DNA from: Moringa oleifera
Lineage: Eukaryota; Streptophyta; Magnoliopsida; Brassicales; Moringaceae
Direction: 5' to 3'
Length of the DNA stretch: 64,000 nucleotides
Assembly: GCA_021397835.1 (NCBI GenBank)
Contig: JAJFZO010000094.1
Span: forward strand, 908,501 to 972,500
The translations under genes and the position numbers were made by a program. Below the pieces are notes generated by a model. It saw nothing but the letters and a program-made list of their open reading frames with translations, was not told where the DNA came from and searched no databases. Below, piece after piece: positions 13,701-27,368 of this stretch; the stretch's first letter is position 1; every line of letters starts with the position of its first letter.

Positions 13701-14039
13701 TTTTAACAACAATGTGCGACTGAACCTGAAAAAAGAAATGTTCATATGTAGAAACTTTCTTGCCTAGTTAAATATAATAGAAATATTTATTTTAAGATAT
13801 GAAAAATAAAGACAAACTACGAAAATAACCACCACATCTCCCATTTTCAACCCATCAAACATTAAATCAAAAGCAAACCTAATGACAATAAACCCATTTT
13901 CATACACATACAATAAAAAAATTAACAAACAATGGCTAGTCAATATTATGACCTTCTCATACTTGTTTCGTAAGATATATGAAATGCTTGAGAAGAGACA
14001 ATTCATTGACCTAACTGAAGAAATGAAAAGTGGGTGTAA

Positions 14040-14960
14040 AAAAAAAATGGTAAAATGTTAGATTCAAATTAGTGGCATAGTTATAAATATGTTTATCTTT
14101 TTATATCCGTCTTTGTTTTAAAATTTGTACAAAAAAAGTTAATATAAAAATTAAATTAATAAAATTAAACATTTTAAAGTAATTTTATTAAGGCTTTTTT
14201 TTCTTTATAAGACAATAGTCCAACCTAAGGTTCCTTATTTTCTTTTAAAAGAACACTAATTGGATGTTTTAATTTTTAATATTTTCTTAATAAAAATTTC
14301 TTATTAAAGTTGATAACACTTCAGATTCTTTTTAGTTGAAGATTCTACTGAATTTTCATATAAATTTAAGAACAACAAATATATATTTTTTAAATATTTA
14401 AATCTAAAAATTTTGATTATTCTTTTAAAATATTTTTTTCTCTTCTTTTTGTTGTAGACTCTTGAACTATATTTATTTTTTATTTTACCATCTAATCTGC
14501 AATTTGATTCAATGTAAACCTTGTTTGAAAATTTTAAAATTAAAAATATTTAAATTAAAAATTTTATACAATAAATCATGATTTAAAATTTTGTATAGTA
14601 ACAAAGAAATATTAGTTTCAAATTTCTTTAATGTTAAAAATATTTTTCAAAAAGTTTTATATCATTAAAAATTTAAAAAAATTATAAAAATAAGCTTTTA
14701 CGTTAAAAATTATTCAAATTTGGAGACTAAACTCGAAATAAAATGTAAAATTCATTTGATTTATTTTTTTGAGGTATTTTAATAATAAAAATATCATTAA
14801 TTTTTTAAATTATTTAAATTAATATATAATTTAAATTAAATTAAAAAAATTAAATATACAATTAATCCAATTCATGCATAATAATTTAAATTCAAAAATA
14901 GCTTAATTTTAAATTTTTTTCTTATATTTACCCCTCAAAATATTTTTTTTCTTATATTCA
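14040..14960. repeat. AT-rich dispersed repeat (copy C) and AT-rich promoter flank
   Basis: About 14490-14830 matches 9270-9650 in order and orientation. The remainder is AT-rich sequence upstream of the glycine-rich protein gene, ending in a CTCTCTCTCTTT tract near 14962 that may belong to its promoter or leader. Confidence 0.45.
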
Positions 14961-15127
14961 CTCTCTCTCTTTAATCACTTTCTCAAAATTGATTTAAGAG
15001 AGAGAGATAGAGACGTGAGAGTACTGTCCACATAAATGGCCAAAGTTGCAACACAGACCCGCGAGCTCCATTCCCAATTTGGTCATTCTTTTTCATCTTA
15101 TCTTTCTCTTTGCAATTCAGGCCATCG

Positions 15128-15529
15128 ATGAGGACCAAATCTAAACATACCAAAGATGACAGCATCTCCCTCTGGAATTGGAAAGGGAATATCAGCAACA
15201 ACAGAAAGATTAAAGCAAAAGGATTTCCAGTGCCCGAATTCCTACGCGAAAATTGTCGGAAAGTGAAGGAGAACACAATGGGTCCAGGAGGCGGCGTCGG
15301 TGTTGGTTGCGGTGCCGGTGTAGGCTTTGGCCTGGTGGGAGGAATTGGGTACGGTGGCTGGCCTTGGAACCATTTGAAGCTGGTCTTTGGGGTTGGAGTG
15401 GGTTGTGGCGTTGGTTTTGGGTTCGGGTATGGGCAAGGGATTGGGTATGGCTCCGATTGGGATTCATTACGGTCGTGGGTGTCTAAGCAGACCTCAGACC
15501 CCAAAGGAACTGGTGCAACTTTGTACTGA
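15128..15529 (+). CDS. Glycine-rich protein with GVGxG repeats, 133 aa
   Basis: Single-exon ORF. Basic N-terminal part (residues 1-50, ending REN CRKVKENT) followed by a glycine-rich block (about 51-108) of GVGVGCG, GFGLVGGIGYG and GFGYGQGIGYG type units, interrupted by the aromatic segment GGWPWNHLKLVFGVG. The short tail ends in TLY. The combination of a conserved KVKENTMGPG entry and the WPWNHLKLVFG insert matches a conserved plant glycine-rich family I recognise by sequence. A similar glycine architecture is known in the chloroplast-envelope lipid-transfer protein TGD5, but I cannot assign this one to it. No clear transmembrane segment apart from the glycine/valine block itself. The first ATG in frame is 15128; the upstream frame opens only from a TTG. 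Preceded by a CT-rich, leader-like region. Function unknown. Confidence 0.8.
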   Translation: MRTKSKHTKDDSISLWNWKGNISNNRKIKAKGFPVPEFLRENCRKVKENTMGPGGGVGVGCGAGVGFGLVGGIGYGGWPWNHLKLVFGVGVGCGVGFGFGYGQGIGYGSDWDSLRSWVSKQTSDPKGTGATLY

Positions 15530-15599
15530 GCCATGATTTTTGGGCTCTTCTTCTTTTTGTTTGTATAGTCTAAAAAGTCATTGATTTTGCCCAATAATA

Positions 15600-17560
15600 C
15601 TATAATGCTTAATGGGTTTTAATAGGTATGCAAATATACATCTATCACTCACTTGTTCAAAGGCTTACCTCTTATATCTGAAATAAGGTAAAGTTATAAA
15701 CTAATTAATAAGATATTTGATCTATCTTCTTTTATATTTGAAGGTTTCAATGGCTGTATAGATCTTTGGATAAAGATTTTTGTTTAATCTAATTTTTGCA
15801 CCAAGATTTTTAATAAAAAACAATATTAACATAAAAATAAATAATTAATTAATTTTATTAAAATTATCAATCTGATAAATCTTTAGCAATTATCATTTAC
15901 ATTTTGTTTGTACAAATGCCAAACCCATGAAATACCTTGTTGCAGTTAATTACACTTAAATAATGTACAAATACATCTGTAACTTGTTTCGTACAACCAA
16001 TTACACTTAAATAGTATACAAATAAGCACTTGTCTTCATAAAGAAATGATAAAATAAAAACTAAAGAATTAACAAAATAATAACATAAATAAATAAATTG
16101 AAGAATGATTATATTTTTCTACTAATAAATAAATTCGATTATAAAATAAAAGTAAGGCATCAAATTTCCCTAATATGTTAGCCTCATCATTTTAGATTTT
16201 GATTTGAAGTATAGCCTGAAAACTTTCAAAGTATTGAGTCTGATTAAATTTTTTTCTTTGAAATTTAAAGAGATAATTTTTTGAAAAAAATCTAGAAGCA
16301 ACAATATAATTGTGTAATGCGATGATAAATATAAAAAAATGACTGAATCTATATATAAAAATTGATAAGGTAATATACTGATTTCAATTTTTTTTAGAAA
16401 ATGATAGAAGAAATTTAATACTTAAATATATACTCTACAAACCAACTCTGGCATCAAAATCTAAACTGAATCATAGACATACATTCATTTTAATCTCACC
16501 AATAAAACACTAATTTAACTTGCAAAACATTCTCACAATTTTCTATGGAAAATATATGAAAATGTAAGCAAAACATAGAAAAGGCAAAAAATGAGAGGTG
16601 CTTCTAGCAGTCCTTCTATTTATAAAGTTTAAAGACAAACCGAAAAATGGAAAGAAAAGAAATTACTTAAATCTGAAATCTAATCACAAATTAATAGAAA
16701 AAGTAATTATGATTGAATATGTAATTCGAAAAAAATCAAGTCAATAACAAATTAATGAAACATATTGATTTGATTGAAAATTTATAATTGCATATGATCT
16801 TCATGATCTTGAGAGCTAGTTGCCTCATTTCTGTTCATATGGGTCTTTCATTGTTTTTCATATTATATTAAAACTATAACTAAATAAACCAAAGAGTAAA
16901 TAGTTTTTCACTAAAATATTTAAAATAAAAATCATAGAAATATTTATTTAAAACTTAAATAATTTAATAATTATGTGATGATAAGCAGTATTAAATATAC
17001 AATTTTACATATTTTATTGCAACCTAATTTATTTTTAATATCAACCTAAATACTTCAAACAAAAGTTGGTAAAAAAAAAAAAAACCAGAAAATACTACAA
17101 AATCGTTTCAGTCACATTTGAGTTGTGTGTATGCTCCAACTATAACCTTCTTACCATAAAGGATAATACATTAGCTTTGTAAAGTTCACGAGGAATACCT
17201 CAAACTCCATTAATTTCAAAAAAAAAAGTGGTTCTCTTGCAGCCGTCTATTTTTTTCATCTCAAAAAAGATAGCAAACAAATTGAAAAAACTATACACGA
17301 GGCAGTTTTTATGGGACAGCAGCAAAACTTTCATTTAGTGAGTTAAAAGTAATAACTTAACAGTTGGAAAGTGGGGGTCTAGTGTTACAATCTCTCCGAC
17401 AATTCAATAAAATCCTACTGAAAAAATGATCATAAAGACACACGAGAAAGGGGGGTTTGGGAAAAAAAGTGGGGCTATTAAATGTGGTGAAAGAGTAAGG
17501 GGTAAATAACAAAAAACAAGTGGAAAACTTATGATTCAAGTGTTTAGAAAGCCATTGGTA
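15600..17560. other. Intergenic, no gene seen
   Basis: AT-rich sequence with short poorly coding ORFs only. A short local duplication with the block AATTACACTTAAATA occurs at about 15947-16020. No RNA gene or recognised mobile element. Confidence 0.7.
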
Positions 17561-17574
17561 AAGAATGAATAATT

Positions 17575-18415
17575 TTCAAAGAGAAGATTAGGCTGGGAAT
17601 GGGAAGGTAGTGAGGTTTTGGCTAGATAGGTGGTATAAGGATAAAAGAACATTAATTAGTGTTTATATTATTAGCGATGGACGTGAAGCAATCTAGTAAG
17701 TGGTACTTAAAAGTGCAGGAATAGGAAGAATTAAGCTGCTGAATTTTTACAGATAAATATATGAAGCAAAGTTAAACCTAAACCTGTAAGGTAAAGTGAA
17801 TCTAAAATTGAAGGATAAAGAATTTGATACTATAAAGAATTATGTTAGCCTGCTTGAGATAGCTGGTACCCATGGGAAAGAATCTGAAAGCTCGATGTCC
17901 CTGAATAAGATAGCCTTTTTCATGTGGGAAGCTGTTCACGAGAAGATTTTGACCATTGACAACTTAAAAAAGCATAATCCTGATCAATAGATACCTGTTT
18001 CTGGATTGCATTGATCTAGGAAAATCTGAAAAGACATCCATAATGTCTTGGATATATCCTGAGTCATGGAGTTAGTAAATAGTGAAATCTTAGCCCAATG
18101 TGAATTGAATAGGGAGAATAACAAAGAAGAGGTTGCTTTGAAAAATTTCATTAGGGATATTGTGAATGATTTGGAGGGAAAAGAACAATAGAACTTTCAA
18201 AAGAAAGGAGACACCATTAGAAATTATTAAAAACCAATTATTGTTTTTGTTGAAAATTTGAAAACACATATATCCTTTTTTTTAAAATAAAGATGTTTTG
18301 AACTTTATGAAGCTCTTTGTAACTAAGTCTTACCAATCATACATGTAAATAAGCTTCACCTCTTTGGTACCCCGAGTTATATATACTATTTTGTTCCTAC
18401 TAAAAAAAGCAATTT
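17575..18415 (+). mobile_element. L1-type LINE remnant (3' end)
   Basis: Broken plus-strand frames read GNGKVVRFWLDRWYKDKRT (about 17590-17650), typical of the region between reverse transcriptase and the terminal zinc-binding region in plant L1 elements. At 17890-17990 comes SLNKIAFFMWEAVHEKILT, the zf-RVT signature. The 3' end (18353-18415) carries CACCTCTTTGGTACCCCGAGTTATATATACT and a final TACTAAAAAAAGC, typical of plant LINE tails. Frames are broken by stops and indels, so it is a dead 5'-truncated copy. Confidence 0.75.
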
Positions 18416-20193
18416 TCAACACAAGTAGAACAAATACTGATCAAAGGATAGGACAAATAGCTACCCACAACATTTCACTGTTCTTACCACAAACCAACTT
18501 CACGGATTTTATCATTAAACCAAAAATCACATAGTTGAGCATATACCCTTTAAAAAAATCAACAAACAACACATATCAGATGATGAAACAAATGTAGAAT
18601 GTTCCTTTTATAAGTAGCTGCTATGCAACTCTAGATGTGCTGACACCAAACTAAGAAAATCAAGGGAAGCTCTGCTCTTGCTTTTTTTTTAAAAAAAAAA
18701 AATAATAATAATAAAATAAATTTAAGACTTTAATTGGGCTCTCTAATACAAAAGATCATTTCTTATAACCAAAATCATCCCTCAAGCATACCATAAACCA
18801 TGTAATAATCTTTGCAGCAACAACTCAATCAATTACTGATCAACGAAAGTTTAAAAATTATTTTTTCAATTCTCTCAATTAATAAAAAATGAGATCTCTA
18901 AACACGAGAATCTTCAACTAACATGTATTCACATAGATCTTACCATAGGGTTAACTCATTCGCAACTGAACTCTGAAAACCATTTCTGAAAAATTAAGAA
19001 CACAAAACTAACTCCAGCTGAACATTTAAAAACCATGCTAAAACAATCAATTATCAAACGACAAAAATTCTTCTTATGCATGAATATCATTACCACCCCA
19101 AACCAAAATGCAGTATCCTTAATGTCTCAAAATATGTGCAATGTGAAGGGAAAGAGACTGTCTGGATGATAAACATGCCACATTCAAGTACAGCCTGACT
19201 ATTATTATTATGTAAGGTTTGGAGCATTGGTTTTTCTTACCAACAAAAATTCATAACTTTATCATTATTCAGTTTGATTTTTGCTACTGTTTTTCTTTAT
19301 ATATATATAACACATCTAATTCAAATTGAAATCATCAATACTAATATCAATACAAATCGAATCACCCTACATAACCTTGAATTTAGACCTTTGAGGCAAT
19401 AATTTGAAAATCCAGAGTTTAAATCCTTGGAGAACAGTTCAGTAGATTCAGATGTCCAAAATCACAAATAAAACAGGCCGAATGGAGGTGATGTTTTTTC
19501 ATTTGGTTGGGCCAGTTTTGCCAAAGTTTCAGCACTATCAATCCAGCAGCACCTTGGCCAAAATTTTCCAAGGGAAACCTCCAGCTTTCTATTAAGTTAT
19601 GCCATGCAAGGCATCGCAAAGAGCCCAAAATGACACGATAAATATGACAGGCAACCATGGCATCAATGCAGCATCGTATCTTTTCTTTTAAAGCAGTCAG
19701 CAATGTAAATAAAATGAGTATAAAGATACCTGACTCTTCACCAGTCAACCAGGATTCCCTAAGTATCAAGTCACCAATTGAGAACATTTCAGCATGCCAG
19801 CTAAAGACACATTAAACAAAAGAACATTTCCCGAGATAAACTCATCACTATTTTCACAGAATTAATATAGCACCAAAAAAAAAAGAGGGGGTGGGGGATT
19901 ACATATTAAGAAACTCAATGGCCCTCATTACCTTGAGAAAATGCAGCATCCTGTCAGATCAATAAGTAGGAATATTGTTGTGACTGTCTGTCCAGAAACT
20001 AAAGTCACTCTAACTGCTGCTGAAGGTCTTTCTAAAACCTATTGATCAAATTCATAATGGGTCAACCATATTTTCCATGTCATAAAAATTTTCATTTACC
20101 GAGTTTCCTCTCAACACACATGTAGACTCAAACTGGTGGCAAACATTCACCAGAAAACTAAGAATTCCCCGATGGTGTTGAATTTGCTTCTGA
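18416..20193 (-). other. Downstream flank / 3' UTR side of PP4R2
   Basis: Sequence after the PP4R2 stop. An open frame of 122 codons at 19419-19787 (minus) has no family resemblance and is not supported as a gene. Part of this stretch is presumably 3' UTR, but no decisive polyadenylation site was fixed. Confidence 0.5.
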
Positions 20194-23100
20194 TCATCCA
20201 ACTATTTCATCAATTGCTTCCATATCAAGAGTCATATCATCATTAACGTCTGCTTCCTCAACCTCTGTCATTATCTCATTTCTGTCACCTACCATGGGTT
20301 CAACCCCATTCGGTACTGAATTGGAGCACAGCTGTGGTTCTTCACTTGTGGTGTTTGGCTCATCAGGGTTCCACATCGTCGTTTGTGGATATGGATCAGG
20401 ACAGACAGTCAGTATCGAAGTTACTGACAAGTTCTACAAGTAAGAACAATCCAATTTTAAGTGCTAACACATCAACAATTAAAAATAAACAAGCACCAAA
20501 AAAGATGAAGTTAGCATGAAATAAAATAAGAGATCATACAACAAAGGAAACCTGGTAATAATGCAATAGGCTATAGAACTTCCCTTTCAGGTTTGTTTCT
20601 CACACCTTCTTTTAGGAATTGCGTTTAGTTATTTTGGCGCTTTTTTTTTGTTTAGCAGAAACGCGTTAAAGTTGTCTCAGAGCATTAGACCAGGGATTAC
20701 AACATTACCCTGGCACATTCAGATGTGCGATGCGATGACTCTGGAAGTAACAAATCTAGAGATATTAGGAAATTAGAATGTAATCAAAGCTTTTGTTGAT
20801 GCTGAAACTGGAACAAACCTTATTAAACCGAGTGACATACCAATATCTGCTTCTTCGTGGGAAAAAAGAAAAAAAAAAGGCAATTTGTTTCTCCCTTGTC
20901 AAAATTTGTCAATGATTTATCTGATTATACATGCTACAAAGTTGCTTGAAATAGTGGTTAAATAGCGCAGTATTTGACTGGAGGGAAACAAAATGGAGCT
21001 CTGTAAAGAGGAGGTACTTACAGTGAAAATGCATCACTTCTTTTCATCTTAGTTCCATCCATATTAAGATGGTTTTGAAAAACTGGAAGGTAATCTACTT
21101 CCACTGAAGTGGAATGTGGGTACCATATACATGGTGTTGCCTGCTTCCTTTCAATCTAAGAATCAATTTATGACAATTTTTTTTCCCCTATGCAACAACT
21201 TTACATCTCTTAGCTCTAGATTAGAACCATACTCACACGGTCCAAGTTACACAACCAATCAAAGTGACCGACAAATAAAATCCGCAAAACATAAACATAG
21301 GAAAGCATGTCAAAGTTCTCTATTTGAGCATCATACCTTTTCTAGGGCCAGAGAAAGCTTTGAGAGATTAGGATAGATGCTTTGTGCAGCCAATAGTATC
21401 TGTTCAACATAAAGTTGGAACATATAATACATGGCAAAGCCAAATCTGAACATGGAAAAGCTATTAAGAAAAAGAACAATTATAAATAGTTAACAGTGAT
21501 ATACGTGTCAAACCTTGCAGGCAATTATCAACAAATTCTGAGAATAAAGGCGAAATGGAAGAATCAATAATGCTTTAGATATAGAGAAGATAGCAGGTCA
21601 CATCTGTTACAAAACTAAATGAATGTTTAAACAATCCTCATACTTTGCTAACCTCAAAAACCAATGAGATAGACTCAGTACAGAAGAGCACTGCATTGCA
21701 CCGGACTGGGGGAAGAAGATAGGGAGGGATGCAAGAGATGCTCCAATCTCACCGTCAAGAATTTATGTAATGAAAATTCAAATACAGAAGACATTATTGC
21801 ATGACCATGGACACCATGTCTGTGCCAATATGGAGTCACTGTCCAATGAAATTTATTAAAGATAGATGATCACATATGACTTTATATCTTGGTAATCGTT
21901 TTTTTCTTTTTTCTTTTTTACTTTGACAACTGTCTTGCCAATGGCTTATTATTTGTTGTATAATTCCACCAGATATTTCTAAATCAGTCTACCATGCTCA
22001 ATTAACAATATTTCTATAGCTAGATCTCCAGTAAGATAAGTTAATCATGCACATACTTTTTCGTAACACATTGGAAAATTATCAACTTGCTCTGATTTCC
22101 TCAATAACACTTGGCAAATGAAAGCATGAGAGAAATAGTTCACTTTGCTTTAACCATTTTAAGTACTTCTAAAACTATAATTCAATTTTTTGTTTTCTTC
22201 AGCATTATCGTTTAAAATTGAGTGTGCTCCATAACTGACAAAAGCAAACAAAATTTCAACATAATGATATATGTTGTTTTTCATGCCATGCTGAACGAAG
22301 GTTTAACAATACACAGGTAATGCAAAGATCTACATAGTTTTCGATGATGGCCAAAACAAGTTTATGGTAGACATACAAAACTAGCCACCATAAACCTACA
22401 AGTGCAAAAGTAATAAAAGAACAGCCCAAACTTCAGCACAAGTATAAACATGGAGAAAACGTACAAAACCATGATTGTATTGTCACGGGATAGTACAATA
22501 CATGAAAACTTGAAACGCAAACTACTGTAGTCACCTCACCTCACAAATTCTCTGCAGGGTAAATGGAGGCCCTTCATCGAAACTAACAAGGTCTGTGAAG
22601 CAGGGGAAAGAAAACAGAATAAAACATGAAACAAAAGAAGAAAAAAAAAACGAAAAGAAAAGTTAGACTATAAACACATTCAGCAAACAACACATAAACA
22701 GAATTTTTTCTTCCCTGATAACACTAAGAAATCTAACCACAAGAGTGCCAACAGGGCACCAGCAAAAGTCGTAGCTATTTTATAAGACAAACTCCAACAA
22801 ACCTATAAAACCTCTATGATCTTCAAAAAGAGGAAAAAATATGTGCACTGAACAAGAAGTTTAAATGACATTGCAACCTAATGCATGCCCAAAACAAAAG
22901 AACTGTCCTCACAATTAAAAGACTTTCTATATTCCCTTCACCTCAAGCTCTCCAACAATAGATCAGGCAGCTATAATAATTGCCTCTTCAAACTCCTTAA
23001 AGGGTATCACCAGCAGAGGTTGAACCTGTTTTACAAATGACCCGACTACCACCTAAAAGATACCCATGCCTGGAAGAGCCATTGCCTTGCCCACCAGCTC

Positions 23101-26100
23101 TCGCACACAAAAGAAAAAAAAAACAAAAAACAAAAAAACCAAACACCAAAAATAAAAGCGCAATAACAATAACAAGAAAAATCAAAACAAAATGTTTGAT
23201 TTACTGTCTCAGCATCTTTCTTGCATAGAAAACATCCATCTGCAAATATTATTAATCCCTTTTTCAAATTTTATATAGTCAAAAACTAGCCCATAGAGCC
23301 TCCTAAATAGAAAACCTACCTTCGATGGAGCTCCCCAAGAAAGATCTAATCTATCCTCCATAATAAGATCTTTTCAAGAAACGTACTAACACTTTATGTT
23401 AAAAGTATCATCTGCCTGAAGACTCCACCTAACTTGTCCTCTGGAAATATGTTCTCTGCCACTATACAACTTCTCAAAGAAAATACCTACACCACTAGTT
23501 TCCAAATCTTGCATGTCATGAAAGAAAGGAATATCTTAAACCAACCATCACTTGTTCAAATGAACACGAATGCTAGATAAAGCACCCTTATCCTTCCTGT
23601 GCTTGATCACATCCAGCAATTGATCTGCTAAGGGTTAATACCTACATTAAAGATCACGTCAAAAGTGAATAGACTAGTCATTTTCTACCTGAAAACATGA
23701 AGAAAGAATTCACCAAGTGCTTATCTAATCCATTTCCAAGCCCCCAAACGATAAGGGTCTTCTCTATCTCTAGAAGTTAGGAATTGCAATCCAACTCAAA
23801 CATAACTTCCACAACATTCCTCGAAGGTTATCCTTCTCCTCCATAAACATCTGCAAACATTTCTCAAGAATCACCTAATTAAAAAAGTGAGATATTAAAC
23901 AGGCAAATCACCTCTTTCAAATTGTTGCTCCGAAACTCCCCACTTAATCAAATCATCACCTATATGTTAACAAAGAAACTTCACACCTTCCAACCTCTTA
24001 AGAATCTCCTTACCATAAAAGAGATATCAAGTACATTGGAAACATAGAAAATATGTTCCTTATGAGAGTTATCTTCCTCCCTTAGTAAGGTAGTTATTTA
24101 CCAAATGGCCCATTTCTTTTCAAAATTTTCAACTACTAGGTCTCACATGCTACTGAGTCCAAACATTTCTTTTCAATGCATCCAAATAATTATTATTGCA
24201 CATCAAACCACGTCCAGAACCTCAATTACAACACTCACCCAATGAAGCTAAACAGAGCCATAAGTTATGATGCGTTGCTATCTATGTTTTTCCTAGATAT
24301 CACAGTACAAGGAAAGAGAGTCAAAATATCTTTTATTTGATAAATACAAGAATAAATAAAAATAGACCTTTCATCTTTTGTCAAAAAGTTTTAGAAGACA
24401 CAAGATTTACCACATAACATTTTGGGGGCATTTGCGGTTCATCTTGGCCAAAGTCCAGCATTCTCAAATATCCTCAAATTCATAGACATTCCATTCATTA
24501 ACTAATGTTGGTTATAGACAAGCAATAACAGTATAAGATTCAGGAAGTACCTCCATCCAACCGGTTCACTAGTTCCAGGTATGTTTCTCCAAGAGAAGCA
24601 TTTTGCAGGTCTGTGGTCATCCTTGCCTCAGGATACTCTGACAGAACCTTCATGATAAATAAGAGAAATGGTGATGTAAGACTATTTATCTAGAATAAAA
24701 AGACAAGATGCAATCATGCACTTTCGCTTCAAAAACTAGGACTATACGCAATAAATCAAAGTAACTAGAGACCTACATACTGGCATACCTCCCCATACCT
24801 GCTTCAGCCAAAAGGATAGCATGCCCTTCAGTTTTTCCCAATCATGCCTGCAGTGCAATACATTTAACATAAATAACCAGATAACTGTATCCAGCATATT
24901 CACCTTACCCTTCCCACAGCTAGACCTCTTTTTCATGTTGATGAGTAAGACAATTGTTGCAAAATTTGCCAAACATTCATGGGATGCATAAGAAGAGCTT
25001 TTGCCCTGGATTTCCAATGATTGATTATGATGCAAAGAAACTGAGGAAAAAAGGATAAAACAGAAGTTGGGAAAGTACAACAAGGAAATTCAAGGTAAGT
25101 AAGATGGCTTTCAAAAAAAGAAAATTTGATCTCGCATACTGGAGATTCCACCCCACGAAAATGTCTTTCATTTATCTCATATCAAATGCAGCAAACAATT
25201 ATAAGCTGCAATGTTCTCCAGCCAGTTATCCCTACCTGTCCCTGCAGCTGTAATTTTTTAGCAAATTGGTTGGCAACTAATTGAATGGCAAATGACTAAA
25301 GAATCAAGTTCAAGTTTTCTCATTTTGTTCGCTTGAGGAAAAAAAAAAAAAAGGAAAACAAAAACAAACAAACGAAGGTAAAAGACAAGGAGAAATTCAA
25401 CATGATTCAAAAAGCTAAAGAAGCCTAACAACTACATGACTAGTTTCCCAAGTTTAGACCCAAAAAAAAAATAAAACATGTCAACTACCAGATCAAATAT
25501 GATCACATACTGAAAATACTCAGCTTGCCTTTTTTCCATCGTAAATAATAAATTCACTAAAAATTAAAGGCACAGTGAGAAAATTACCACGAGTACCATA
25601 GAAAGGAGCACAAGGAAGCAAGTGAAATGAGAAGTTAGTATGATCAGACAGCATTTAGAACATCTACTAGATAATTACAAAAAAAAAAAATGTAATTATC
25701 ATTAGTCAAAATGAACTATCTTGTATAATCATAATTAACATTCTACATAGTTGTCAGAAATCCAATATCTATGTAGCAAGTGATATTGTCAATACAACAT
25801 TTCATATGCAAAGGGTAACATGTTTATGAGTTTAGTGCAATGCCCAATAATTGAGCAACAATATTGGATATGATGGAGACATCGAAGACAACCAATAGCG
25901 TAACCAGCACAAGAATTATCAAAGGGGCAGTCACTATGAATCGCAAAACTAGGTTGCATCCTCCCTCACGGTGGTCATGATAACTAAGCTATTGTTCTAT
26001 GATATTGGAACAGAACAATCAATACTAAAGAGTAGATTTTCATCAATTCGATCAAAGTTAATATTATTTAGCTGTGGTTGGGAAATCGTAATTGTATCAA

Positions 26101-27336
26101 GCATTTATCTTAGTAATTAATTGGAACAAGGGATGAAAGAATACATATCGCAAACTAATGACCTTTTTTTCTCCTTTCCTCGAGAACAAATCCAAGGCAG
26201 GACCATTTCTTTTACCGACCCCTTCATGGTAAATTGGGGAGACAACTTTCGAGAACAGTACAGGTTTTTCTTTTTTAAGAACGTTGTCCCAGTGGCGTGA
26301 ACTGAAACTTTGTCAGTCTGCCCCTTACCATTGAGACAACCCATGCGGTTAAAATAATGGCATTTAAATCACAGAAAATACAAAAGTTAGCTTTCTGAAT
26401 CATGAAATGACATTTGTTTAGGGTTACATACCTCCTTCACTCACTAATCAATTTTGATGAGTAATCTGACTATGTAAAACAATGTGAAGTTCCAACATCG
26501 ATGTCACTATGTTGATCAGTACCAAACCAAGCCTATGTTACTTGGACTGCAAATCCAAGACGATTAAAATTCTTTTTTCGGACATATAAGCTACGGTAAA
26601 ATATGTTGGAAAAGCTGAATGAGGCATCTATGTAAAAAGTAATCTTATAAGACAAATGAACCCAAACTCAACTTAATAAACTCCTAATGATATAATCTTC
26701 TATATTTTTTTAATTTATTAGACAAAAAGCACTAGTTTACTTTTCATTCATTATAGCAGTTAAAAGAATACAGGAAAAACAGTGTGTTAAATTGATATGC
26801 ATCAAGAAGGCTGTCAACTAGTTACCCTAACAGCAAGCATTGATTTGTCAACACTGACCATACGAGTAGTTATATCAGATGGACTTAGTAGATGTCTTTG
26901 AAATAACTACATGTCTGACCCTTGGGTGGTCTGGGATTTCAATTTACATACAAAACTTTGGCTAAACCAGAGTCAAAAGTAGAATGAAGGGGTGCAGAAG
27001 CAACCAGCTACTCAAAGCAACACAAATCACGTGTGAAGAGTACACATAAGGCATGATAATCATATATTATGTGCTGTGTCATTTTTGCACCTGATTCAGA
27101 GAAAAATAATATAACATCTAAAGATGTTAATGCCACTCGTGGTGATGACCATGGAAAGTGTAGGACCTACCCAACATATTTCAGAAACACAGACACATGC
27201 ATCTGTCTCTGTGTCTCTGTGTGTGTGTATCAATCCATATTATCTTTGCTTGAAATCATATGCACTTGGAAAGCAATAAAAAACTAAATCAACTAGTCAG
27301 TAAAGCTGTTTTTTTTTTTTGTTTTTTGGTTTTGGT

Positions 27337-27368
<32 letters not shown>

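Noticed and set aside
14983..15594. 203-codon minus-strand ORF (proline-rich) as a gene
   Set aside because: It is the complement of the glycine-rich plus-strand ORF. The plus-strand protein has family resemblance and an upstream leader-like region, whereas the minus frame starts from a TTG and shows only composition-driven proline runs.
19419..19787. 122-codon minus-strand ORF as a gene or extra PP4R2 exon
   Set aside because: The PP4R2 reading frame ends with a stop at 20194-20196. The ORF has no family resemblance and mixed hydrophobic composition without a start context.
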